From positions 1-64,000 of IMG/VR virus record IMGVR_UViG_3300010372_000004: a stretch of 64,000 bases of DNA; one strand, given 5' to 3'. The position numbers and the translations under genes are program-made. The first letter of the stretch is position 1, and every line of letters begins with the position of its first letter. The notes under the pieces were generated by a model. It searched no databases and was not told where the DNA came from. It saw only the letters and a program-made list of their open reading frames with translations. Positions 1 to 6,961 of this stretch are shown here, one piece after another. This DNA is from a virus.

Positions 1-311
1 ACTTTATCTAAATCAATTAATTTTAAATATTTGAATTTTGCTGATTTATGTATTAATAAACTTTTGCGTTTTACTTTCCTACATAAGCTTTTTGCTACCC
101 AGAAAACACCCTTTTTATTTTTAAGAAGGAACGCTTTCTCAGTTTCTTTAACAATCTTAGCCTTCACTTTAACATGATAATAGTTCTTATCATATTTAAA
201 ATTTGAGTCTGAGTCATAATCTTCGTAAGAATTAGATGTTGTAGGGGTGTCGTGATTACCCCAAAAACGACTTTCAAATGCTTCTAAAGCATGATCAAAG
301 CAATCACTCAT
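1..311 (-). CDS. hypothetical protein, 3' end outside window
   Basis: An open frame runs from an ATG at 311 to the window edge without a stop (about 103 residues seen). AGAGGG sits 7 nt upstream of the ATG, and the gene follows the DNA polymerase stop by 12 nt, so it is probably the next gene of that operon. The N-terminal third is acidic and low in complexity. The following segment (KAFLLKNKKGVFWVAKS) resembles the short beta-hairpin found in many small phage proteins that ends in a W-[IV]-x-K-S motif. I do not recognise a function. Confidence 0.75.
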   Translation of the reverse strand, partial: MSDCFDHALEAFESRFWGNHDTPTTSNSYEDYDSDSNFKYDKNYYHVKVKAKIVKETEKAFLLKNKKGVFWVAKSLCRKVKRKSLLIHKSAKFKYLKLIDLDK

Positions 312-323
312 TTTTAAACCCTC

Positions 324-2912
324 TTATGCTGTAGCAGTCATACGACCAATTGTTAAATAATTAATAATAGCGTCACGATCTTCTTTTGATGCTCGTTCCC
401 CAACATTTTCTGGATGAATACAAGGTATTCCATCCTGTAATTCCATCAATTCTATTTGACCGTATGGAGCCAAATCTTTATCAAATGGTTGGAATGTATA
501 ACCAACAGCCACTGAACTATCAATTTTCACACCTTGAAGTAGATCACTATCTTGAATCATTTGCTCATATAAGAAATCACAGAAAGCAGCAGCTTCTTTT
601 CTTGGTACAGAGAATAATAATTCATCATGAATGAGTAACATGAAACGAGCCTTAAAGTTTGCTTTTTTGGACTCATCAATTGTTCTCAAAATAGTTTTCT
701 TTGCCAAAGCAGCGCAAAGCCCTTGGATTGAGAAGTTCACCGCCTGATTATAAGATCGACGTTGGATTCTTCGCATAGCTTCACGTGCAAAGTTCAAAAT
801 GGCTTCTGAACCAAAGCTTGTGAATGCTTCCCAAATCATATCAGACCATTCTTCTGTTGCTTCAAAACGAACACGTGTATGACCATCTGGTAATTGAATC
901 ACTCCACGTTGTTGAATTTCAGCAATAATACCTTGTCGCCATTGTTCTGCAACTTTAAATGTTTCAGCATAACCTTTTACAGCTTCTGAGGTTTGTTCCA
1001 TGTTCCAGCCCATTCGTTTAGCTGTGTTCATCAACCAACCAGAGTACCAGTATTCAAAGTTTGCACCTTTACCCAACACGGTACGATGTGTTTTTTTATC
1101 AGGCAAGGCATAGAACTCATCCATTGCCAAGTTCATTACCCCTGCTGCAGCCTTACTATGTAAATCCGCATGTGGTCGTTGTCCATACGCTTCCAAAAAC
1201 TCAGGGTCCTGACTGTTTGCAGCAATTGCCACAAGCTCGATTGCAGACCAATCGGCTGAGACAATAACACTATCTGGGTCATCAGCTTGGAAAAAGCCAC
1301 GGACAAAGACAGAGTCACCACGTTTTGCAAGCTGTTGACCATTAGGGTTAGAACAACTGGTACGTCGAGTTGCCAACATACTGGTCATGATCGGGTGCAT
1401 CAAACCTGTTTCTGGGTCAACTAAATACAAGTATGGTGTGATGTATAATTTAAAGGCTTGTTCTGCTGAACCCAATTTAGCGTAAAGCTCAACAATTTTA
1501 CGACCTTTATGGTTTTCATCAATCTCATTCAGCATGTCAGCACGTGCATCTTTATCTGATTGAATCTTTCCACCTGTTGCCTTGCATGGTAAATCACAAA
1601 GAACAAATAAAATATAACGCATAGCCATGTAGTGGTTGATGGATAACTGAGCTTGCGGTGGATGTTTAGTGCTGTTGGTTTCTTCTTGATACCAAGCGTT
1701 GCCTGTTGCACATTTCACTTGAGTACATATTTGGTAAGCACTTAATTCATCTGAAGTATCTAACCAAGCTTTTACTTGATTAAAATATTTTAAATGAGAC
1801 TCAGGCTTATACCATTTCTCGTATTTAGCGAGTTTTTCATGTTGCTCAGGCAAAGACTCAGGCATAATTTCACGCAATGCTTTTTTAAAAGCAATGAGAT
1901 TTTTTGCAACTTCACCACGCATGGTGTTCTGTCTTTTAATAATCTCAGGACGATTTACTTTCATTCCCCCTATCGTTGTTTCTGAAAATACTTTAGTGAT
2001 TGGATTCTCAACCATTAAATATGTTTCTAACACTTTAGGATTGTTTGTCTGTAAATAACTATACATACGGAAAAATAAACGATAAGCCCAGATAGCATCG
2101 TCAGCACCATACGCCAGAACTTGTGCACCAGTAAGTGCTTCCATGTCAGGCTCGTCACCCAATGTGTCTTTAAATTCCAACATTTGATGACCAAACCAAG
2201 ATTTAACGGCTTTTTTCAAACCGTAACCATAGGCGATACTTTTTACAATCCCTTCATAAGAATGTGTCGCTGTACCCGACTTAGCACAGAATTTACCCAG
2301 CACTTCTTCTTGCTGAAAAGTTAAAGAACCTTTTTCATAATCAGAAAAGCAACGATCAATTTCTGGTATTAGTGGTTTAATCCCATTTACTACAGCATTA
2401 ATCAACTCAGATTTTTTATATTCATCTGGATTGTATGCTGTGACACACAATTGCATTGAACAGAAAGCATTAGGCAATTCATAATTATACGAACCTAAGT
2501 GAACAGAATGCTCATACTGTCTATTGTGAATAATTAAATTGGCATTAGCTTTTTTGGCTAAATCCATCCATTTCCATAGATAAGAAATGTTGATTATGTT
2601 CTCTGTGTCAGCATGACCAAAGTTAACATAAAAAGATTTATCCCCTGCAGAATGTCCAAAGTAAAAAGAAGCACCTGTTATTTTGGTGCGTTTAAAATCA
2701 AAAATTAATTTTTTACCATGACTGAAACCATCGTCGTCAATTTTCATTAACTTCTTAATACCATCGTGTGCATTTCTTTGTGAGGTCTCTATATCATAAC
2801 CACAGAAGTTTTGAGGTATAGACATTTGTTCTGAGATAAAGGAATCCCATTGATCTATGTTTGTTCTATCTACCAAAATATTCTGTACTGGTGTATTAAA
2901 GGCGAATGTCAT
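324..2912 (-). CDS. Family A DNA polymerase with 3'-5' exonuclease domain
   Basis: Replicative polymerase of 862 residues. The N-terminal proofreading exonuclease shows all three motifs: Exo I DIE at 40-42, Exo II around N129 (IIHNRQYE) and Exo III YGADD at 268-272. The polymerase domain has motif A (SADWSAIELV, from about 552), motif B (RTVLGKGANFEYWYSG, from about 610, with the conserved R, K and F/Y) and motif C HDE at 762-764. No 5'-3' nuclease domain is fused; that activity is encoded separately at 11843-12655, as in T7-like and many other phage replisomes. The ATG at 2912 has GGAG 7 nt upstream and overlaps the end of the preceding gene by 17 nt, suggesting translational coupling. All catalytic residues look intact. 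Confidence 0.97.
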   Translation of the reverse strand: MTFAFNTPVQNILVDRTNIDQWDSFISEQMSIPQNFCGYDIETSQRNAHDGIKKLMKIDDDGFSHGKKLIFDFKRTKITGASFYFGHSAGDKSFYVNFGHADTENIINISYLWKWMDLAKKANANLIIHNRQYEHSVHLGSYNYELPNAFCSMQLCVTAYNPDEYKKSELINAVVNGIKPLIPEIDRCFSDYEKGSLTFQQEEVLGKFCAKSGTATHSYEGIVKSIAYGYGLKKAVKSWFGHQMLEFKDTLGDEPDMEALTGAQVLAYGADDAIWAYRLFFRMYSYLQTNNPKVLETYLMVENPITKVFSETTIGGMKVNRPEIIKRQNTMRGEVAKNLIAFKKALREIMPESLPEQHEKLAKYEKWYKPESHLKYFNQVKAWLDTSDELSAYQICTQVKCATGNAWYQEETNSTKHPPQAQLSINHYMAMRYILFVLCDLPCKATGGKIQSDKDARADMLNEIDENHKGRKIVELYAKLGSAEQAFKLYITPYLYLVDPETGLMHPIMTSMLATRRTSCSNPNGQQLAKRGDSVFVRGFFQADDPDSVIVSADWSAIELVAIAANSQDPEFLEAYGQRPHADLHSKAAAGVMNLAMDEFYALPDKKTHRTVLGKGANFEYWYSGWLMNTAKRMGWNMEQTSEAVKGYAETFKVAEQWRQGIIAEIQQRGVIQLPDGHTRVRFEATEEWSDMIWEAFTSFGSEAILNFAREAMRRIQRRSYNQAVNFSIQGLCAALAKKTILRTIDESKKANFKARFMLLIHDELLFSVPRKEAAAFCDFLYEQMIQDSDLLQGVKIDSSVAVGYTFQPFDKDLAPYGQIELMELQDGIPCIHPENVGERASKEDRDAIINYLTIGRMTATA

Positions 2913-3237
2913 TGAGAGACTCCATAGGTGTGTAAATTAAAGTAAAAGTTATATTGTTTAAAACATGTGGAACCCGACCTCTTTCTAAAGACAAGCTTGG
3001 CTCCTTTGCTATTCTTTGTTTTAAAATATCCAAAGCTCTATCAATACAACCATACTCTTTATGTAGAAGTTCCATAGACAAAGAAATATCTGCAAGATAT
3101 TTTTGATTGATCTGATCTTTAAGAGCATTCAATAACACTTCTTTTTTAAATCGAGATATTGTTGTATCTATCAAGTCCATTTTAATTTTTGGGTCAATGA
3201 TAGGCATACAAGAATTTATCACTTGATGCAATAACAT
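2896..3237 (-). CDS. hypothetical protein upstream of DNA polymerase
   Basis: 113 residues, predicted mostly helical, rich in Leu, Ile and Lys. GGAG lies 8 nt before the ATG. The 3' end overlaps the polymerase start by 17 nt, so the two are probably co-translated. The gene begins just after two tandem terminator hairpins, so its expression probably needs read-through or antitermination. No family recognised. Confidence 0.75.
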   Translation of the reverse strand: MLLHQVINSCMPIIDPKIKMDLIDTTISRFKKEVLLNALKDQINQKYLADISLSMELLHKEYGCIDRALDILKQRIAKEPSLSLERGRVPHVLNNITFTLIYTPMESLNDIRL

Positions 3238-3261
3238 GGTTTAGCTCCAATTTTAGGGTTA

Positions 3262-3297
3262 GAAAAAGGACAGAAGGTACTTTCGTAGCTTCTGTCC
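3262..3297 (-). terminator. intrinsic terminator with GAAA loop
   Basis: On the minus strand a 9-bp stem (3289-3297 with 3268-3276) is extended past one mismatch by TAC/GTA, is capped by a GAAA loop, and is followed at once by TTTTT. It is the second of two terminators in series. Confidence 0.75.
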
Positions 3298-3317
3298 GTT
3301 GTTGATTCAGCATATAT

Positions 3318-3346
3318 GAAAAAACCCACTAGGGCAATAGTGGGTT
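3318..3346 (-). terminator. intrinsic terminator
   Basis: Minus-strand stem AACCCACTA/TAGTGGGTT (3338-3346 with 3323-3331), 6-nt loop, followed by a T-run (3318-3322 on the complementary strand). It ends the transcript that carries the structured segment at 3347-3646. Confidence 0.8.
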
Positions 3347-3646
3347 GGTTGATTATTTTTCACTGTCAAGGATAATCTCACTTGTGTAATTAAAAGGTCA
3401 GAGTTTTTAATTACCATTTTGTGATTATATTCAAATATCTCTTTGCAGAGTGCCTACCAGATTTGAATATTCGCTTGCTCAAGCTTACACAAAATACAAC
3501 TCACATATTTTACTTAATTAAAAGAAAAGGTATCAAATCTTTTAATTAAATTCCTCCACGATGTCTTATAGTATCCATTTTTCTGAGCTAAGGAGCTGGA
3601 TATTTGGAACTCTTTGAGATATGTGGCTCACATACAAACTTTAGCT
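3347..3646 (-). ncRNA. structured non-coding segment (3' UTR or small RNA)
   Basis: About 300 nt with no convincing reading frame lie between a gene stop and a terminator. Three perfect inverted repeats stand out: 12 bp (3514-3525/3538-3549), 10 bp (3427-3436/3461-3470) and 10 bp (3386-3395/3405-3414), plus shorter stems. I infer a structured RNA on the minus strand, either the long 3' UTR of the gene at 3647-4138 or a processed small RNA. No promoter of its own was found. Confidence 0.45.
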
Positions 3647-4138
3647 TTAGCCCTCTAAAGTCATGTGTTCATTATAATCAAAATTCTCAGGGATACCATA
3701 CTCTTGTTTGATGTTTAAAATAATTTCTTTCATTGCCTGAACATAAGTGTCATATAGCTCAAAATCGAAATTTAATTTTTGAAGCTGTTCAGTGACCAAT
3801 TTGTTGAATAACACAAAATCTAAACTACCAAAAGTTTTTGTAAGACTTTCAATGGATGCAGTTAAATGTGCCATACTTGATACTGTTGAGTTTTCCAATT
3901 TTTTTACTTGTTCTTCTTCAGAATCTTTTGGATTCCATAAGTTCCCTTCAAGCATCACTAAAAAATCTTTGGCTTGTTTTTCTGTTTGAATTGTTGTATT
4001 TACTGCCATTTTAATTGGACCCAAGACAGCATCTACACCTTGTAATTGTATGTGACTTAAAAACATATTCATGGAGATAGCCACGTTGGTAGCCAATACT
4101 TCTTCTGTGATTTCACTTGGGTTTGGATTTAAGTTCAT
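3647..4138 (-). CDS. hypothetical acidic protein
   Basis: 163 residues, helical and acidic, no cysteine, no membrane segment. AAGGA lies 7 nt upstream of the ATG. The gene sits alone between the terminator that ends the tRNA-Asn transcript and the structured segment at 3347-3646. No family recognised. Confidence 0.75.
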   Translation of the reverse strand: MNLNPNPSEITEEVLATNVAISMNMFLSHIQLQGVDAVLGPIKMAVNTTIQTEKQAKDFLVMLEGNLWNPKDSEEEQVKKLENSTVSSMAHLTASIESLTKTFGSLDFVLFNKLVTEQLQKLNFDFELYDTYVQAMKEIILNIKQEYGIPENFDYNEHMTLEG

Positions 4139-4159
4139 GGAGGTTTCCTTCAGATATAA

Positions 4160-4184
4160 GAAAAACCTGAATATATCAGGTTTT
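4160..4184 (-). terminator. intrinsic terminator after tRNA-Asn
   Basis: Minus-strand 9-bp stem AAAACCTGA/TCAGGTTTT (4176-4184 with 4162-4170) with a 5-nt loop and a T-run. It lies 55 nt past the tRNA 3' end and defines the end of the ncRNA-tRNA transcription unit. Confidence 0.85.
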
Positions 4185-4238
4185 CGTTTAGTTTACTTCA
4201 ATTTTATTTTGGATTCAAAAATAGAATAACCAAGAAAA

Positions 4239-4314
4239 TGGCTGCTTCAACACGGTTCGAACGTGTGACCCACAGATTAACAGTCTGCTGCTCTACCAAC
4301 TGAGCTATGAAGCA
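4239..4314 (-). tRNA. tRNA-Asn (anticodon GUU), CCA encoded
   Basis: 76 nt read on the minus strand. The 7-bp acceptor stem TGCTTCA/TGAAGCA is fully paired; T8 and A9, D arm GCTC/GAGC, anticodon arm GCAGA/TCTGT with loop CTGTTAA (anticodon GTT), 5-nt variable region, and T arm ACACG/CGTGT with loop TTCGAAC all fit the consensus. The discriminator is G and the 3' CCA is in the DNA (4239-4241), the usual phage and proteobacterial form. It is the last element of a transcript that begins near 5230. It would help decode AAC/AAU codons, which an AT-rich phage uses heavily. Confidence 0.96.
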
Positions 4315-4322
4315 ATAAACAT

Positions 4323-5230
4323 AAGCCTTGTGATTTACCAGCCTTGGCTTCAGCTGTAGATTTTTACATCAAACTGACTTGCAAATCAGTTTGAACATTG
4401 GTCTTACCCAATTTAGGAAAGTCGCCCTAAATCACAAGCTTATATTTACTTAGTGGTACGTTCTCCAATCGGCTGACTAGACCAATTTGGGTTTTTACAC
4501 TGGATAATAGCTAGTTACCAATGTTCTGGGAATAAACCGTTGAAAATTCCCTCATGCAGTGAGATGTAGAATAATCACCTAACTGAAGCACTCGCCACAG
4601 GTTTGTAATCTTCTTGCACCCCGATCTGGTTCGTCAAAGAACATACCACTAAGTAAACATCTTTAAGAAATCTTCAAGGTTACGGTTATGGCTTTCCGCT
4701 TACCTAGAGTCAAAAGCCAATTATGCACTCTGCCTTTCGGTCTGAAAATTTCTTAAAGATATTTGGACATGAACACATAGGGTTCTACTAAATTCGTTAC
4801 CGAAATTAAAGCTGTGTCCACAGCTTGGTTAAAACCTAAATTTTAACAGTGATTAAGTCACTAGCTGCCTTTTATTGTCCATTAGGCTATCGACGTTCAC
4901 TCACTTTGTAATAAAACAATCAAATGGGTGATTGCTTCAAAGCTCTGGAACATTTAAGAAAATCACTTGTAAGCTTTTCACTTACTTGCTGATTTGGTTT
5001 GTATGCAGTCCCCAAACAGGCGATGCTTGTTACCAAGCTGGTAGCCACAGACTATTGTAGAAAGTCTTAACCATATAGGGATTCGGGCTTTTCTACTCAT
5101 TTGTGATTTTCTTGGAAACGATTTTGTTACTCTATCAAGAACACACTTTTCAGCTTTACTTATCAAGGAACACCAAAATCGTTTCCAAGAAAATCGAACT
5201 GCTGATTTCTCAGCAGTTCGTCTTCATGTG
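4323..5230 (-). ncRNA. large structured RNA upstream of tRNA-Asn (GOLLD/ROOL-like candidate)
   Basis: About 900 nt without a credible gene. Read on the minus strand from a probable start near 5230, consecutive helical domains follow each other with junctions of 0-3 nt: a 10-bp hairpin with a GAAA tetraloop (5210-5219/5196-5205), a 22-bp helix (5174-5195/5105-5126), a central domain including a hairpin with a GTAA loop (5025-5038), a 17-bp helix with one G-U pair (4744-4760/4659-4675), a 19-bp helix with one G-U pair (4639-4657/4445-4463), and a 14-bp helix with one bulge (4428-4441/4323-4337) ending 8 nt before the tRNA. The GNRA loops form only on the minus strand, as do G-U rather than A-C pairs, which fixes the direction. 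Large ornate phage RNAs of the GOLLD and ROOL classes have this size and tRNA adjacency; membership is inferred, not shown. Confidence 0.75.
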
Positions 5231-5236
5231 ACCAAG

Positions 5237-5263
5237 ATTATTATAGAAAACAAAATCCGTCAA
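5237..5263 (-). promoter_or_regulatory. sigma70-like promoter for the structured RNA and tRNA-Asn
   Basis: Minus-strand -35 TTGACG (5258-5263) is followed by AATAAT at 15-nt spacing (5237-5242), embedded in TATAATAATCT. Transcription would start near 5230, a few nt before the GAAA-loop hairpin. It overlaps the stop codon of the 38-codon gene upstream. Confidence 0.7.
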
Positions 5264-5376
5264 CCACGTTTTTCATTTTCTTTTTCCTCTTTCCGTTTTT
5301 GGCGTTTATCATATAAATAAATTCCTATACGAAACAAGGCTTTAGCTGCGTCAATAATAAGTTCTCGTTTGTTCAT
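5260..5376 (-). CDS. possible small protein, 38 residues
   Basis: An ATG at 5376, 8 nt after the lysin stop, opens a 38-codon frame: an amphipathic first half (LIIDAAKALFRIGIYLYD) and a strongly charged tail (RQKRKEEKENEKRG). AAAGGG is present but 13 nt upstream, which is weak. The stop codon lies within the -35 box of the RNA promoter. It could be a fourth lysis-cassette gene or a spurious frame. Confidence 0.45.
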   Translation of the reverse strand: MNKRELIIDAAKALFRIGIYLYDKRQKRKEEKENEKRG

Positions 5377-5383
5377 AATTTAA

Positions 5384-6124
5384 TCAATACCCTTTGTTTT
5401 TAAACTTTAAACACGCCTTTGCAATTTTAACATCATAGTTAAATTTAGCATACTGTGAACCATTATAGCCTTTGGCAAAAGGTACACAATTTTCTGCAGA
5501 ACCATTTATTTTTAGAAAAGCAGATTTTAAATTGTTGGCAATAATATACTTTACCAATAAGTCATAGTGATTACTTTCTTCAGAAACCAAGGAGAACATC
5601 ATGTCCCAAGGTGTTTTAAAACCAAGTGTTTTGTAATGAAAACCCATCACCTGAAATTTACCCATTGATACTGACATGAATGCAGCAAGAGGGTCATACT
5701 CACACGCCCGAAGTAATTTTTCCCAGCTGTCGTTTATGTCATTTTTATTTGCATCAATGGTGTAATTTCCACCGCTTGGGTAATTAAAGAAAGTAGACTT
5801 TGGTGCAGTTTTATCATCATTATATGTCCAGAATTTGTGTCGTTCATATAATATTTTTACATGCCCTGTATCATACCAACCGAAACCCCCTGACTCCACT
5901 TCTGCTACAGCTCGGATTCTGGCTGTGCCTGTGTTATCGCCTAAAGTAAGAGAAAAATCTTCAAGTTGTGCATCAGTCACAGCCTTGGCTTTGAGATCAG
6001 CAAATAATTTATAAGTTGCTTCTTTAGTGGCTTTACCAATAATACCATCAGCACCAGAATTACCTATGAAACAACCCTTGGACAACAACCAATTTTGGTA
6101 ATCAACACGTGTTTTTTTAGACAT
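5384..6124 (-). CDS. endolysin, N-acetylmuramidase family
   Basis: Peptidoglycan hydrolase that releases progeny at lysis, 246 residues. Residues 1-60 resemble a short peptidoglycan-binding domain (QNWLLSKGCFIGNSGADGIIGKATKEA is typical of PG_binding folds). The rest matches the phage N-acetylmuramidase (DUF3380) family, with the likely catalytic Glu in AVAEVESGG and the downstream YERHKFW block. The ATG at 6124 is preferred over one at 6142, which lies in the loop of an upstream hairpin and lacks a ribosome binding site. No signal peptide is seen, so export should depend on the holin upstream. Translation probably depends on whether the hairpin at 6128-6157 forms. Confidence 0.88.
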   Translation of the reverse strand: MSKKTRVDYQNWLLSKGCFIGNSGADGIIGKATKEATYKLFADLKAKAVTDAQLEDFSLTLGDNTGTARIRAVAEVESGGFGWYDTGHVKILYERHKFWTYNDDKTAPKSTFFNYPSGGNYTIDANKNDINDSWEKLLRACEYDPLAAFMSVSMGKFQVMGFHYKTLGFKTPWDMMFSLVSEESNHYDLLVKYIIANNLKSAFLKINGSAENCVPFAKGYNGSQYAKFNYDVKIAKACLKFKNKGY

Positions 6125-6127
6125 AAA

Positions 6128-6163
6128 AATAGACCTTGACATTTATCAAGGTCTATTCTAACA
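6128..6163 (-). promoter_or_regulatory. lysin leader: extended -10 overlapping a Shine-Dalgarno-hiding hairpin
   Basis: A 12-bp stem (6146-6157/6128-6139) with a 6-nt loop places AAGG, the only ribosome binding site of the lysin, in its 3' arm. The stem begins within TGTTAGAAT, an extended -10 element (6155-6163), so a transcript started there would lack most of the 5' arm. The stem is followed by ATTTTT, so it could also terminate. The same flanks occur before the tail-fibre gene. Confidence 0.6.
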
Positions 6164-6170
6164 GCAATTT

Positions 6171-6443
6171 TTACTTATGTTCTTGCATTCTTTTAAGTCG
6201 TTTGCACATCTCTATGTATGGTTTATAGTCAACACTCATCAAATACAATGCCAGCCCTGATAAAAGAAAAGCAGCCCAATTGTTTTGTCGCATTCCAAAC
6301 AAGGATGCCAAAATAAACAATACCAAGTATTTTCGAGAGGTGACAAAATTTAAAACATTTCTTTTGTTATTAAACCAGTACAATCCGATGATACTAAGTA
6401 TAGCCATGATTGACCAAAATACAGTTAAAAAAGTAATTTGCAT
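6171..6443 (-). CDS. small membrane protein of the lysis cassette
   Basis: 90 residues with three hydrophobic segments (about 2-25, 40-52 and 57-72) and a basic C-terminal tail. The ATG at 6443 directly follows the stop of the holin-like gene, and GGTGGA precedes it; a GTG 12 nt upstream is less likely. Position between holin-like and lysin genes suggests a second holin, antiholin or accessory lysis factor. No family recognised. Confidence 0.7.
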   Translation of the reverse strand: MQITFLTVFWSIMAILSIIGLYWFNNKRNVLNFVTSRKYLVLFILASLFGMRQNNWAAFLLSGLALYLMSVDYKPYIEMCKRLKRMQEHK

Positions 6444-6444
6444 A

Positions 6445-6867
6445 TTATCCACCATCTTTTGGATATTTCATAACTTTAGCATACGCTATAAGGCGATCAC
6501 GTAAAGTTATTATTGTTAACGGTAGGGCTACACAAGCTACAGCAATCCAAATTGGATTCATTAGTGTTAACCCTTTATCCTTTTGTAAACAATAAATAAA
6601 CGCTAAAAGACCGCCTAAAATACCAGCTACAATTTTAATACCTTTGGACAGTTCTACTTCACCAGCTTTAGTTGGTATTTTAACCCCCAACCATGTGCCT
6701 AAGATCATTGTGAGGATACACAATAAAAAAGTAAATTCGTTTTTATAAAACAGAACAAACTCCGTAGACACACTATTGGTTTGAGCAAAAGCACTTGTTG
6801 TGACCAAGGTAATTAAATAACCAATTAAAAACCAAGGTGACAAATACTTTAATTTGAAACGCAACAT
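6445..6867 (-). CDS. holin-like membrane protein
   Basis: 140 residues. An N-terminal hydrophobic segment (about 11-29) ends in AFAQ, which resembles a signal peptide cleavage site. Three more membrane segments follow (about 46-65, 79-95 and 104-121), with a basic tail. Placement immediately before a small membrane protein and the muramidase supports a holin that opens the inner membrane. GGGG lies about 8 nt before the ATG. The start codon is part of a 7-bp inverted repeat (6857-6863/6867-6873), which may control initiation. Holin is inferred from topology and context. Confidence 0.65.
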   Translation of the reverse strand: MLRFKLKYLSPWFLIGYLITLVTTSAFAQTNSVSTEFVLFYKNEFTFLLCILTMILGTWLGVKIPTKAGEVELSKGIKIVAGILGGLLAFIYCLQKDKGLTLMNPIWIAVACVALPLTIITLRDRLIAYAKVMKYPKDGG

Positions 6868-6925
6868 GCGTTTTCCCCTATAGTACGATGCTGGAATTTT
6901 ACCAGTTTTTGAGCGTTTAAAAAAT

Positions 6926-6952
6926 AAAAACCCACTTCGAGAGTGGGTTTTT
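6926..6952 (-). terminator. intrinsic terminator after tail fibre
   Basis: 11-bp stem AAAAACCCACT/AGTGGGTTTTT with a 5-nt loop, 10 nt after the tail-fibre stop codon. A-rich and T-rich on both sides, so it may work in both directions. Confidence 0.85.
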
Positions 6953-6961
6953 ATTTATTGT

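Noticed and set aside
4338-4427. A second tRNA (TTTGCAAG loop, Cys-like) next to tRNA-Asn
   Set aside because: The 8-bp stem closes an 8-nt loop, and no D arm, T arm or 7-bp acceptor stem fits; it is better read as a hairpin in the last domain of the large RNA.
4978-5166. A 62-codon minus-strand frame within the structured RNA
   Set aside because: It spans one arm of the 22-bp helix, has no ribosome binding site, a biased Cys/Arg/Ser composition and no recognisable pattern; the helices explain the sequence better.
6873-6900. A T7-type promoter (TACTATAGGGG) before the holin-like gene
   Set aside because: Only the -5 to +4 part resembles the T7 consensus, no second copy was found, and no single-subunit RNA polymerase is in the window.
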